Below, piece after piece: positions 25,299 through 32,949 of a stretch of DNA of 43,857 bases. Position numbers and translations under genes: made by a program. Under the pieces are notes generated by a model. It was not told the origin of the DNA. It saw nothing but the letters and a program-made list of their open reading frames with translations, and did not search any database. Position 1 is the first letter of the stretch. Every line of letters starts with the position of its first letter. This stretch comes from an uncultured Prolixibacteraceae bacterium (GTDB lineage Bacteria; Bacteroidota; Bacteroidia; Bacteroidales; Prolixibacteraceae), in assembly GCA_903865775.1 (NCBI GenBank), contig CAIPKZ010000120.1, forward strand, positions 1-43,857, given 5' to 3'.

Positions 25299-25306
25299 TA
25301 TCTTTG
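25299..25306 (+). promoter_or_regulatory. Bacteroidota -7 box for the NlpC/P60 gene
   Basis: TATCTTTG matches TAnnTTTG; a TTTA at 25276-25279 is at a suitable -33 distance. The start would be near 25313, about 98 bases before the preferred ATG at 25411. Confidence 0.5.
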
Positions 25307-25410
25307 ATAAATTAAAATTAGTAAAATCTTCGAAGTTACGGGCAGTCGAAGCAATAAACCAGCGGAATTGAATGCCGTTCGCGCAAATTTATCCGATAAA
25401 TCCATCGATT

Positions 25411-26199
25411 ATGAACTATGGTATTTCAGGTTTAAGTATTATTCCTGTGCGCAGGGAGCCTTCGGAACAAAGTGAGATGATTACCCAGATTCTTTATGGC
25501 GAGCATTTTGTTGTGAATGAAATCATGCTTGGATGGGCGCATGTAAAACTGGCATTTGATGGTTACGATGGTTGGATTGATATGAAAATGATTACTCCAT
25601 TGATGGAGAAGACGTATCAGAAGATTGATCATTCCCCTTTTGCCGTTACCACCGATATATTTAATATTATTCCGGTAAATGCCGAACAAACCATGATGAT
25701 TGTTGCCGGAAGTACGCTTCCCTGCTGGCGTCCGTATCTGAAAGAATTTTCAATTCAACAGGAAGTTTTTGAGCATACCGGAAATTTTACGTATAAAAAA
25801 CCAGCCAATGTCCGGAAGGTTATGATCGATCAGGCTTTGAAATATTTTAATGCCCCCTATTTGTGGGGTGGCCGTTCGCCATTGGGAATCGACTGTTCAG
25901 GTTTAACCCAGATTATATATAAAATGGCTGGATACGCTATTCCCCGCGATGCCGGTCAACAGGTACATTGCGGCAAAGCGCTAAGTTTTATTGAGGAAAC
26001 CAAACCTGGTGACCTCGCTTTTTTTGATAATGACGAAGGCCGTATTATCCATGTAGGAATAATCTGGGAAAAGAATAAAATCATTCATGCATCAGGAAAA
26101 GTCCGGATTGACAATGTTGATCAATTCGGAATTTACAACCTTGAAACCAAACGTTACACCCACCAAATGCGGGTAATGAAAAGGATTATTAAAGATTAG
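25411..26199 (+). CDS. NlpC/P60 endopeptidase with SH3-like domains
   Basis: 262 residues from the ATG at 25411 (the frame opens at 25372, but MNYGISGLSIIPVRREPS is the usual opening of this family). The N-terminal half holds SH3-like wall-binding domains (RREPSEQSEMITQILYGE, GYDGWID). The NlpC/P60 catalytic domain is at about 135-262: Cys162 in GIDCSGLTQ, His214 in IIHVGII and His226 in IIHASG. It cleaves peptide stems of peptidoglycan (D-Glu to diaminopimelate type bonds). No signal peptide is visible, suggesting a cytoplasmic role in muropeptide recycling like YkfC, but this is not certain. The NUDIX gene follows after a palindromic repeat. Confidence 0.92.
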   Translation: MNYGISGLSIIPVRREPSEQSEMITQILYGEHFVVNEIMLGWAHVKLAFDGYDGWIDMKMITPLMEKTYQKIDHSPFAVTTDIFNIIPVNAEQTMMIVAGSTLPCWRPYLKEFSIQQEVFEHTGNFTYKKPANVRKVMIDQALKYFNAPYLWGGRSPLGIDCSGLTQIIYKMAGYAIPRDAGQQVHCGKALSFIEETKPGDLAFFDNDEGRIIHVGIIWEKNKIIHASGKVRIDNVDQFGIYNLETKRYTHQMRVMKRIIKD

Positions 26200-26208
26200 T
26201 CAATCTTT

Positions 26209-26232
26209 AGAGACGCACTGCCGTGCGTCTCT
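26209..26232. repeat. Short dispersed palindrome before the NUDIX gene
   Basis: AGAGACGCAC (26209-26218), loop TGCC, GTGCGTCTCT (26223-26232): perfect 10-bp arms. This word is a familiar dispersed intergenic palindrome. It contains the GTG at 26223 that could be mistaken for the NUDIX start, so the ATG at 26253 is preferred. Confidence 0.7.
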
Positions 26233-26252
26233 GCCAAATTTATGTTTCAAAT

Positions 26253-26678
26253 ATGTATACCTATCCATATCCCCGACCAGCAGTAACCGTTGATGCAATA
26301 CTGATCAGTAATCAACAATCGGTTTTATTGATTGAACGCGGTCGCGAACCGTTCAAAGGGAAATGGGCACTTCCGGGAGGATTTGTTGAATTGGATGAAG
26401 AATTGGAAACAGCCTGCCAGCGTGAACTGGAGGAAGAAACCGGAATCAGGGTAGGGGAGCTGAAGCAGTTTCGTGCCTATGGTGCCGTTAACCGCGATCC
26501 GCGGCATCGAACCATCTCCGTTCTTTTTTATGCTTTTACTGACCAAGAATTATCAGCCAGTGCCGGTGATGATGCAGCCAAAGCACAGTGGTTTCCGCTT
26601 AACCATCTTCCTGAATTGGCTTTCGATCATTGGCAAATTTTGGCTGAATTTAAAGCGGAAAATCTCAGTAATCAATGA
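26253..26678 (+). CDS. NUDIX hydrolase
   Basis: 141 residues from the ATG at 26253; the longer frame begins inside a palindromic repeat. The Nudix box G-x5-E-x7-REUxEE-x-GU is complete at about 42-64 (GGFVELDEELETACQ then RELEEETGI), with the Mg2+-binding Glu residues present. The preceding GKWALPGG is typical of ADP-ribose or 8-oxo-dGTP type enzymes, so it hydrolyses a nucleoside diphosphate linked to another moiety; the substrate cannot be told. The opening YPYPRPAVTVDAILI is common to Bacteroidota members. Terminator directly after the stop. Confidence 0.92.
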   Translation: MYTYPYPRPAVTVDAILISNQQSVLLIERGREPFKGKWALPGGFVELDEELETACQRELEEETGIRVGELKQFRAYGAVNRDPRHRTISVLFYAFTDQELSASAGDDAAKAQWFPLNHLPELAFDHWQILAEFKAENLSNQ

Positions 26679-26682
26679 ACTG

Positions 26683-26726
26683 ATTAATGAGGGTTTCATT
26701 TGAAGTGAAGCCCTCATTAATTTTGG
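26683..26726 (+). terminator. Intrinsic terminator after the NUDIX gene
   Basis: ATTAATGAGGGTTTC (26683-26697) pairs with GAAGCCCTCATTAAT (26707-26721), 15 pairs with one G-U, followed by TTTTG. Confidence 0.85.
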
Positions 26727-26743
26727 GAATGCACTAAGACAAA

Positions 26744-26779
26744 CAAAAACTGCCAGCCTCACAGCCAGCAGTCTTTATT
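26744..26779 (-). terminator. Bidirectional terminator after fabD
   Basis: ACTGC (26749-26753) pairs with GCAGT (26768-26772), extendable inside by CCAGC/GCTGG-like pairing. On the minus strand it is followed by TTTTTG, on the plus strand by TTTATTTTTTT, so it may also back up the NUDIX terminator. Confidence 0.6.
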
Positions 26780-26813
26780 TTTTTCTAATGTCTATTGACT
26801 TTATTTCTTATAT

Positions 26814-27698
26814 CTATTCAAAGCTTTGCACACCTGCAACTTCGGCATTCCTATCCACTTTTTTAATCAATCCCTGAAGTACTTTTCCAGGACCAATTTC
26901 AGTGAATAAAGTTGCACCACCTTCAATCATGTTTTTGGCGGTTTGGGTCCATCTGACCGGAGCTGTTAGCTGGGCAATCAGATTTAGTTTGATTACTGCC
27001 GGATCAGAAGTTGGGGCAGCATTCACATTCTGGTAAATCGGACAAACCGGAACGGAGAATGGCGTGGCTTCGATTGCAGCAGCCAGTTCTTCGCGGGCAG
27101 GTTCCATGAGTGGTGAGTGGAAAGCACCTCCAACTGAAAGTTTCAATGCACGTTTGGCACCGCGTGCTGTCATTGCTTCGCAGGCTTTATCGATTCCGGC
27201 GAAAGAGCCTGAAATCACCAGTTGACCCGGGCAGTTGTAGTTAGCAGGAACAACGATTTCATCAATCGAAGCGCAAACTTCTTCAACTATTTCATCATCC
27301 AGTCCAACAATGGCAGCCATGGTTGAAGGTTCAGCTTCGCAGGCTTTTTGCATGGCCTGTGCACGTTTCGAAACCAGTCGCAAACCATCTTCAAAACTCA
27401 AGGCTCCATTGGCAACCAGTGCCGAAAATTCACCCAAAGAGTGACCGGCAACCATTTCAGGCTGAAATTTTTCCAATGTTTTTGCAAGCAATACCGAGTG
27501 CAAAAAGATAGCTGGTTGTGTGACTTTGGTTTGTTTCAGATCTTCATCAGTTCCATCGAACATGAGGTCAGTAATCCGGAATCCTAAAATTTCGTTGGCT
27601 TTCTCGAAAAGTTCTTTGGCCAAAGGCGAATTTTCGTACAAATCTTTGCCCATTCCGGGGTATTGTGCGCCCTGTCCTGGAAAAACGTATGCTTTCAT
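26814..27698 (-). CDS. fabD: Malonyl-CoA:ACP transacylase
   Basis: 294 residues, usual length. Loads malonyl groups from CoA onto acyl carrier protein to start fatty acid elongation. Visible: FPGQGAQYPGMGKDLY (10-20 region), nucleophile Ser87 in GHSLGE, QMKACE-like KRAQAMQKA after it, the catalytic His in VGGAFHSPLM, and EIGPGKVLQGLIKK near the end. Not next to fabH, acpP or fabF here, so it is a stand-alone copy of the gene. A TAnnTTTG box lies 27 bases upstream, and copy 1 of the paired CCGTCCG element sits about 112 bases upstream. Confidence 0.95.
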   Translation of the reverse strand: MKAYVFPGQGAQYPGMGKDLYENSPLAKELFEKANEILGFRITDLMFDGTDEDLKQTKVTQPAIFLHSVLLAKTLEKFQPEMVAGHSLGEFSALVANGALSFEDGLRLVSKRAQAMQKACEAEPSTMAAIVGLDDEIVEEVCASIDEIVVPANYNCPGQLVISGSFAGIDKACEAMTARGAKRALKLSVGGAFHSPLMEPAREELAAAIEATPFSVPVCPIYQNVNAAPTSDPAVIKLNLIAQLTAPVRWTQTAKNMIEGGATLFTEIGPGKVLQGLIKKVDRNAEVAGVQSFE

Positions 27699-27724
27699 TT
27701 TTGAAGGTTTTAATTTACAGGCGG

Positions 27725-27732
27725 CAAATATA
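27725..27732 (-). promoter_or_regulatory. Bacteroidota -7 box for fabD
   Basis: The minus strand reads TATATTTG, matching TAnnTTTG, 27 bases before the start codon. Confidence 0.55.
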
Positions 27733-27797
27733 GTACTTTTTCGGGTATGGAAATTTGATCTTCTATGTCTAATAAGTCAGTTTTAATCTCATTTAAA

Positions 27798-27868
27798 CAT
27801 TCATGCTTTTCCGTCCGCAAGATGATGTCCACTTTGAGTTTCAATATTAATCGGACGGATTTTTCTTG
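27798..27868 (-). repeat. Paired CCGTCCG element, copy 1 (upstream of fabD)
   Basis: Arms CCGTCCG (27811-27817) and CGGACGG (27852-27858) enclose exactly 34 bases. Read on the minus strand it aligns without gaps to 38140-38205: arms identical, CAAAG at interior positions 16-20 and CATC at 28-31 shared, A-rich left flank, and right flank CGGACGGAAnAGnATGA shared. On the opposite strand the hairpin is followed by T5. It lies about 112 bases upstream of fabD and 90 bases after the PLP-enzyme stop, both minus strand. Confidence 0.6.
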
Positions 27869-27947
27869 ATCAATACATTTCTATAAATATTTCACTCCTC
27901 CGGAGTTAACCAGAACCACCACAACAATTACAACGTTGACAACCCTT

Positions 27948-29150
27948 CTACCCAATCACCCCTTCTTCGCGACAGATTTCCAAAATAGCCTTCAGGCTGA
28001 CTTCAATGTTGTTGTCAATTCCCACTGAAAACCGCACCAGTCCCTGCGATAAGCCCATTTCATGCTGCACCGAATCAGGAATTTCGGACGAAGTGCTTTT
28101 TCCTGAGCAACTGAAAAGTGTTTTAAAATAACCCAGACTGACGGCCAGATAACCTACATCAGCCTGTTGCATTTTCTGCATCACCTGATTGGCTTTGGCA
28201 ACCGTTCCAAAATCGATAGCCAGCATTCCGCCATAGCCGAAATCTTCGTTCATAATTTGCTGGTGAAGTACATGTTGAGGGTGATTCTCAAGGCCAGGAT
28301 AAGAAAGCTTCAGGCCAGCCTTTGATAATTCCTCTGCCAGAAACAGCGCGTTTTTGCTGTGCTGTTTAATTCTTAAATGTAAGGTATGAAGGTTTTTGAG
28401 AATGGAAGAAGATCGGAGCGGATCGAGTACCGGCCCAAGCAGCATCGCGGTTCCATTGTTCACATTCGACAGATCTTCTATAAATTGTTTGGTTCCGCAA
28501 ATAGCGCCGGCCACGCAGTCGTTTTTTCCGTTGATAAACTTGGTCATGCTGTACACCACAATGTCAGCGCCCATCCTGGCCGGCGACATAATCATCGGAG
28601 TGAAGGTGTTGTCAACCATCAGCAAAGTTTGGTGACGATGAGCCATTTCTGCCAGTTTGGGAATATCCGAAACCTGTAGCAATGGATTGGTCACACTTTC
28701 GGTATAGATTACTTTGGTATTCGACTTTATGGCTGCCTCAACTTGTTCCAGATGAGTGATGTCCACAAAGCTGACTTCGATATTGAATTTCGGAAGGTAA
28801 TTTTTCAGGAAAGCGTAGGTTCCGCCATAGGTCGTCACACTGGTTACGATGTGATCGCCGGCACTGCAAACCTGAAGAATGGCGCAGGTAATGGCTGCCA
28901 TTCCTGATGCAGTAATCCAGGCTGACTCGGTATCTTCCATAGCCGCCAAAGCATCAGCCAAGTATTTGTTGGTTGGATTCCAGTGGCGTGAATATAGAAA
29001 ACAGCCTTCAGTATGTCCCAGAAAGGTTTCTTCCATGTCGTCGGCATGCAAAAAGGTATAAGTGGATGAATCGGTTATCGAAGGATTTACATCTCCAAAT
29101 TCACCAAATTGTTTCAAATGCTGGACGTTAGAGGCGGGATCGAATTTCAT
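27948..29150 (-). CDS. PLP-dependent Cys/Met metabolism enzyme (methionine gamma-lyase-like)
   Basis: 401 codons from the ATG at 29150 (the frame extends to 29210, but MKFDPASNVQHLKQFGEFGDVNPSI is the usual opening). The Cys/Met metabolism fold is clear: SRHWNPTN with the substrate loop, ASGMAAITCAILQVC phosphate-binding helix, DNTFTPM with the PLP-pyridine Asp, and the Schiff-base Lys in SMTKFINGKND. The family includes methionine gamma-lyase, cystathionine gamma-synthase/lyase and O-acetylhomoserine sulfhydrylase. TYGGTYAF and RHWNPT favour a lyase-like member but the reaction is not settled. Same strand as anmK, 88 bases downstream of it. Confidence 0.88.
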   Translation of the reverse strand: MKFDPASNVQHLKQFGEFGDVNPSITDSSTYTFLHADDMEETFLGHTEGCFLYSRHWNPTNKYLADALAAMEDTESAWITASGMAAITCAILQVCSAGDHIVTSVTTYGGTYAFLKNYLPKFNIEVSFVDITHLEQVEAAIKSNTKVIYTESVTNPLLQVSDIPKLAEMAHRHQTLLMVDNTFTPMIMSPARMGADIVVYSMTKFINGKNDCVAGAICGTKQFIEDLSNVNNGTAMLLGPVLDPLRSSSILKNLHTLHLRIKQHSKNALFLAEELSKAGLKLSYPGLENHPQHVLHQQIMNEDFGYGGMLAIDFGTVAKANQVMQKMQQADVGYLAVSLGYFKTLFSCSGKSTSSEIPDSVQHEMGLSQGLVRFSVGIDNNIEVSLKAILEICREEGVIG

Positions 29151-29238
29151 GGGATCATGTTTTAGTTTCTCCGGAAAGGTAGACTTCCGGAAAATATAAA
29201 TCCATGACATTATTCAAGTGCCGCAAGATTGTTTGATT

Positions 29239-30294
29239 TCAGGGAAGATAAATCACTCCTCCGGAATGATCGTGATGCGATCCGGTAACCGACCGGAGGC
29301 AGTTGGTTTCATTACGTAGCCTGAGAACTCCGAGAAATGCGAAGATGATGGCTTCCTTGAAATCGATTATCTGTGCTGAAGGAATAATCGTTTTATGCTT
29401 GGTTTTTTCGCTGAACAGTTCAATCAGGAACACATTGTGGGCGCCGCCTCCGGTAATCAGAATCTGTCCTTTAGGAAACTGATCAACTGCAATCGAAAGC
29501 TGGTCTGAAATGTGTTCGTAAAGAGTACGGAGAATGTCTTCCGGAGCCAGTTGAAATGAAGTAATTAATGGAAGAAACTCTTCTTTAAACCATTCGCGCC
29601 CGATAGATTTGGGCCCTTTTTGCTGATAAAATTCCAACTCATTCAGCAGTGTCAGTAATTCTTCCTGAATCTTTCCGGATCGACCCAGATTGCCATCCAA
29701 ATCGTATTCGTAACCCAATTCCTGTATGAAATGGTTTAATGCCATATTCACCGGGCAAATGTCAAAGGCCCGGCGTTCATTATCTTCACGGAATGAAACA
29801 TTGGCTATTCCACCCAGATTCAGACAAATTTCGAATTGTCCAAATAAAAGTTCATCGCCAATGGGCACCAAAGGTGCTCCCTGGCCTTTCATGGCAACAT
29901 CCAAACTCCTGAAATCACAGGCCGTCGGCAATCCTGAATATGCGGCAATTGTTGCACCGTTTCCAATCTGAAGTGTGAGTCTTTCCTGTGGCCGATGAAA
30001 AACAGTATGACCGTGCGATGAAACCAGGTCGGGCTTTTCGGGGAGATCGGAGCAAAATTCGGCGACCTGTTTACCGATAAATTTGCCGTATTCGTTATTG
30101 AGCAGGGCCAGATCTATGGCATTTAATTCGGTAGCATTGGAGAGTTTGCTAACCCATTTGTGGGAATAGGGAATCGTGTCAGCTTTGATCACTTCGAATT
30201 TCCACGCAGAATCGAAGGTCAGCCTGCATGCAACCATATCGAGACCATCCAGCGAGGTCCCCGACATACAACCGATACTCAGATAGGTTTTCAT
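29239..30294 (-). CDS. anmK: Anhydro-N-acetylmuramic acid kinase
   Basis: 351 residues. Opens and phosphorylates 1,6-anhydro-MurNAc released by lytic transglycosylases, giving MurNAc-6-phosphate for recycling. Conserved blocks: IGCMSGTSLDGLDM at 7-20 (ATP site), SSHGHTVFHRP, QIGNGATIAAYSGLPTACDFRSLDVAMKGQGAPLVPIGDELLF in the middle (cited in parts, about 109-150), and the C-terminal LITGGGAHN. Its ATG overlaps the stop of the upstream M23 peptidase gene by one base (TAATG), so translation is likely coupled. Slightly shorter than the E. coli enzyme, as usual for Bacteroidota. Confidence 0.95.
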   Translation of the reverse strand: MKTYLSIGCMSGTSLDGLDMVACRLTFDSAWKFEVIKADTIPYSHKWVSKLSNATELNAIDLALLNNEYGKFIGKQVAEFCSDLPEKPDLVSSHGHTVFHRPQERLTLQIGNGATIAAYSGLPTACDFRSLDVAMKGQGAPLVPIGDELLFGQFEICLNLGGIANVSFREDNERRAFDICPVNMALNHFIQELGYEYDLDGNLGRSGKIQEELLTLLNELEFYQQKGPKSIGREWFKEEFLPLITSFQLAPEDILRTLYEHISDQLSIAVDQFPKGQILITGGGAHNVFLIELFSEKTKHKTIIPSAQIIDFKEAIIFAFLGVLRLRNETNCLRSVTGSHHDHSGGVIYLP

Positions 30295-32015
30295 TATTTG
30301 TGGAAATTAGCCTTGTACGTACTCGTATTACCTTTAAAGTCAGTTACTTCAAGAATCAGCGAATGTTTTTTATTGAACTGAAATCTTGTTTTATCAAACG
30401 TATAGCTGAGTAAATTGTTCTTCGCATCGTATTCAAATAACACCCATTTTCCATCAATCGTTCCGCGGAAAGTTTCAATGCCCGAAAGATTGTCGGTTAC
30501 CTTGAATTTCAAATCGTTGGCAATTTTCTGAGGTTTTTTTGTTCCGATGCTCAAAGATGTGATTTTTGGAGCAACATTGTCAACTGCAATCGTGTAATTT
30601 CCCAATATTTTTATATTTCCTTCCACCCACCCGTCAACATATTTGCCTGTAGCCGAATATATTTTGCCTGTTGCCGGGTCAACCTGTGCAAGCATTGCTT
30701 TATCCTGAAGGTTCGATGGAAGATTGCTTGCTTTTATTCGCAGCGGACATGCGAAGTGTAACGGCAAAAAGGCATTATGAATCTGAAAAACAGGAGAATA
30801 GAATTTCGCTAGTGCCGGTTTGCGCGAATAGATAAAGTCGACATCATCGTACAAAGCTCCTTCCGGAACAGAAAACTCAAGCTCATCATTCCGGATATGG
30901 TTATTCCGGTTGTATTTAAATTCTTCACCTTTTGATTCTTTGGGTGTGGTTTTGATTTCTCTGGATTGAATTTGAAATTTCAGGCTTGTTGCATTCCCAT
31001 AGGCATCGGTAATTTCATATTTCACCTGATACAGCTTTTCGTCGGTAGCTTTAAAGATTCCACGCTTTTCCACCGTGTCATAAATGTTCAGCTTGTTTCC
31101 CGGCTGAATCCATGTCCGGTAAAGCCGCTGGCCTGTCCGGATTGCCCGTTCATAATCCATATGAGAATTAATATATCTTGATCCTTCCTGAGGAAAATCA
31201 TCCATGCTAAACGAATAAATAAGTTCATTATCAACGCTAAGTTTCAAGGAATAGATGCCACATTTGTTTGGGTTTCCATCGAGCATATCAATGGATTGAA
31301 TTCCAAAGCCAATTTTTCCGTAAACCTGAATGGTTGGATTTGCTTTGATCTGCCAGACATTTCCGGCCAAAACCGTTTCGAATCGTTGTGGAACCTGCTT
31401 TCCTGAAACCGTTGCATCGTCCGAAACCGGATAAACCATCACTGCTTGAATCGTTGGTTTGATATTGTCTTTTACCGGCATATTAAACAAGAGCGGATTC
31501 AGTACGATTTGTTCTTTCGTACGACGGATTTCGAAATGTAAATGCGGACCACCGGAACTTCCGGCGTTACCGCTTTTGGCAATTTGTTCGCCTATTTTTA
31601 CCTGAAACGTACCTTCAGGAATTTCCTGAACGATGGCAAAAACTTCCTTTTCGTATTGAATTTTTTGGATATATTCTTCAACCTGCGGCGCAAAACTTTG
31701 GAGATGACCATAAACGGTAGTGGTGCCATTCGGATGGTTAATGTACATGGCATTGCCGTAACCAGTAGGCGAAATGGTTACTTTTGAAATGTATCCAGCT
31801 GCTGCAGCATAAACCGGAAGTCCGGTTTTACCCTGGGTTTTTATGTCAATTCCGCCATGAAAGTGATTGGGGCGCAATTCGGCAAAATTTCCGGCCAGAA
31901 AAAATGGTATTTTTAATGGAGTTGCAAAGTAGTTGGGATCAATTGGATCAAGATGCTGTGAACGGACTGAAAGCCCGATGGACAGAAAAAGCAGAATATT
32001 TAAAAGTTGTTTCAT
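30294..32015 (-). CDS. Exported M23 family metallopeptidase
   Basis: 573 residues. Signal peptide 1-19 (LLNILLFLSIGLSVRSQ). The lysostaphin-like zinc domain lies at about 48-175: His53-x3-Asp57 in HFHGGID, His104 in VYGHLQ, and His158-x-His160 in GGPHLHFE, all ligands present. About 400 residues of beta-rich extension follow, with no recognised domain. It probably cleaves peptidoglycan peptide cross-links in the periplasm or serves as an amidase activator; intact ligands favour an active enzyme. It is first in a minus-strand unit with anmK and the PLP enzyme, joining wall cleavage with recycling of the products. Confidence 0.93.
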   Translation of the reverse strand: MKQLLNILLFLSIGLSVRSQHLDPIDPNYFATPLKIPFFLAGNFAELRPNHFHGGIDIKTQGKTGLPVYAAAAGYISKVTISPTGYGNAMYINHPNGTTTVYGHLQSFAPQVEEYIQKIQYEKEVFAIVQEIPEGTFQVKIGEQIAKSGNAGSSGGPHLHFEIRRTKEQIVLNPLLFNMPVKDNIKPTIQAVMVYPVSDDATVSGKQVPQRFETVLAGNVWQIKANPTIQVYGKIGFGIQSIDMLDGNPNKCGIYSLKLSVDNELIYSFSMDDFPQEGSRYINSHMDYERAIRTGQRLYRTWIQPGNKLNIYDTVEKRGIFKATDEKLYQVKYEITDAYGNATSLKFQIQSREIKTTPKESKGEEFKYNRNNHIRNDELEFSVPEGALYDDVDFIYSRKPALAKFYSPVFQIHNAFLPLHFACPLRIKASNLPSNLQDKAMLAQVDPATGKIYSATGKYVDGWVEGNIKILGNYTIAVDNVAPKITSLSIGTKKPQKIANDLKFKVTDNLSGIETFRGTIDGKWVLFEYDAKNNLLSYTFDKTRFQFNKKHSLILEVTDFKGNTSTYKANFHK

Positions 32016-32126
32016 GTGCCAGGTTTGGACTGCGAAAATATAAAACTTATTTATGCTTCGGCAGAATCTATTTTTGTTTCAAACGAAATAAAATGAATGC
32101 AAATTTCTTGTATTGGGCAAAAATGT

Positions 32127-32134
32127 TAATTTTG
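32127..32134 (+). promoter_or_regulatory. Bacteroidota promoter for the coiled-coil/zapA operon
   Basis: TAATTTTG matches TAnnTTTG; TTG at 32108-32110 stands 16 bases upstream as a possible -33 element. The start would be near 32141, giving a ~90-base leader that opens with a nested hairpin. Confidence 0.6.
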
Positions 32135-32139
32135 TCGAT

Positions 32140-32185
32140 GAAACATGTCTTGATGAAATGGAATGCGTTTCATTGGTCATGTTTC
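32140..32185 (+). promoter_or_regulatory. Nested hairpin at the 5' end of the zapA operon leader
   Basis: Outer arms GAAACATG (32140-32147) and CATGTTTC (32178-32185), inner arms ATGAAA (32153-32158) and TTTCAT (32168-32173), with five and four unpaired bases between them and a nine-base loop. Its left edge coincides with the expected transcript start, so the mRNA would begin with a stem, a known way to resist 5'-end-dependent decay. Role inferred. Confidence 0.5.
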
Positions 32186-32229
32186 TTACAATGAATAAAG
32201 GATTTGTTTTCGAGTGAAAGTAACCCAAA

Positions 32230-32523
32230 ATGACTGATCAGGAGAAGAATTTGCTGGTAGATTTTAAGGCCAAAGTGAAGCAGATCATCGCTAAAAACGA
32301 AGCACTTAAGCAGGAGAAAAACCAATTGCATGGAAAAATTGGAGACCTGGAGAAAAACATCAGCCAGATTCGTCAGGAAAACAGTTTACTTCAAAAGAAA
32401 TACGAAAATTTGAAATTAGCAAAAATGTTAGTTGCATCGGATGATGAAAATAAAGATGCAAAAAACAGAATACAAAAAATAGTGCGGGAAATTGATAAAT
32501 GTATTGCTCTTTTAAACAAGTAA
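32230..32523 (+). CDS. Short coiled-coil protein, ZapB-like partner of ZapA (inferred)
   Basis: 97 residues, nearly all predicted coiled coil: heptad-like stretches from about 5 to 65 (KVKQIIAKNEALKQEKNQL, IGDLEKNISQIRQENSLLQ), then a helical, charged C-terminus (NRIQKIVREIDKCIALLNK). No signal peptide. It precedes zapA by 11 bases in one transcript. In E. coli the ZapA partner ZapB is likewise a short pure coiled coil. This protein is not recognisably homologous to ZapB; the analogy rests on architecture and position. It is likely to act at the Z ring. Confidence 0.8.
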   Translation: MTDQEKNLLVDFKAKVKQIIAKNEALKQEKNQLHGKIGDLEKNISQIRQENSLLQKKYENLKLAKMLVASDDENKDAKNRIQKIVREIDKCIALLNK

Positions 32524-32534
32524 TACACAGATAA

Positions 32535-32828
32535 ATGACAGAGAAGCTTTCCATAAATATTAAGATTGACGGACGAACATATCCGTTGAAGGTTGACAGG
32601 GAGTTTGAGGAGAGACATAGGAAAGCTGCCAAAATAATAAACGATATTGTTCTTCAGTACCGTCAAAGGTATACCAATAGCGATTCGCAGGATATGCTTG
32701 CCATGACTGCGTTTCAGTTTGTTTTGAAAACTATTGAATTGGAAGAACAAGTTAATCAATCGCCAATGTTTGAAGAGTTGAAGAAACTTGACGAGGATTT
32801 GGGTGATTATTTGTCATTGAAGGAATAA
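32535..32828 (+). CDS. zapA: Cell division protein ZapA
   Basis: 97 residues, usual length. The N-terminal globular head reads LSINIKIDGRTYPLKVDREFEERHRKAAKIINDIV, the ZapA signature, followed by a helical coiled-coil tail (about 45-90, MLAMTAFQFVLKTIELEEQV). ZapA bundles FtsZ filaments and stabilises the Z ring. Second gene of the operon, 11 bases after the coiled-coil gene and followed by a large nested terminator, then RNase Y. Confidence 0.92.
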   Translation: MTEKLSINIKIDGRTYPLKVDREFEERHRKAAKIINDIVLQYRQRYTNSDSQDMLAMTAFQFVLKTIELEEQVNQSPMFEELKKLDEDLGDYLSLKE

Positions 32829-32850
32829 ATTTTATCATCGGTTCGATAGC

Positions 32851-32922
32851 CCGCATTTTTAATTTAATTACCGGTATTCTCAGGAGTGCCCGGTTTTTGA
32901 ATCAGAAATGCGGGTTTTTTTA
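32851..32922 (+). terminator. Nested hairpin terminator between zapA and RNase Y
   Basis: Outer arms CCCGCATTT (32851-32859) and AAATGCGGG (32907-32915) followed by T7; inside lies a second hairpin ACCGG (32871-32875) / CCGGT (32891-32895). The two-storey build is larger than a simple terminator. It could allow regulated read-through into rny, for which I see no separate promoter box. Confidence 0.75.
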
Positions 32923-32949
32923 ATATAAACAAGTTTAATAATATAACAA

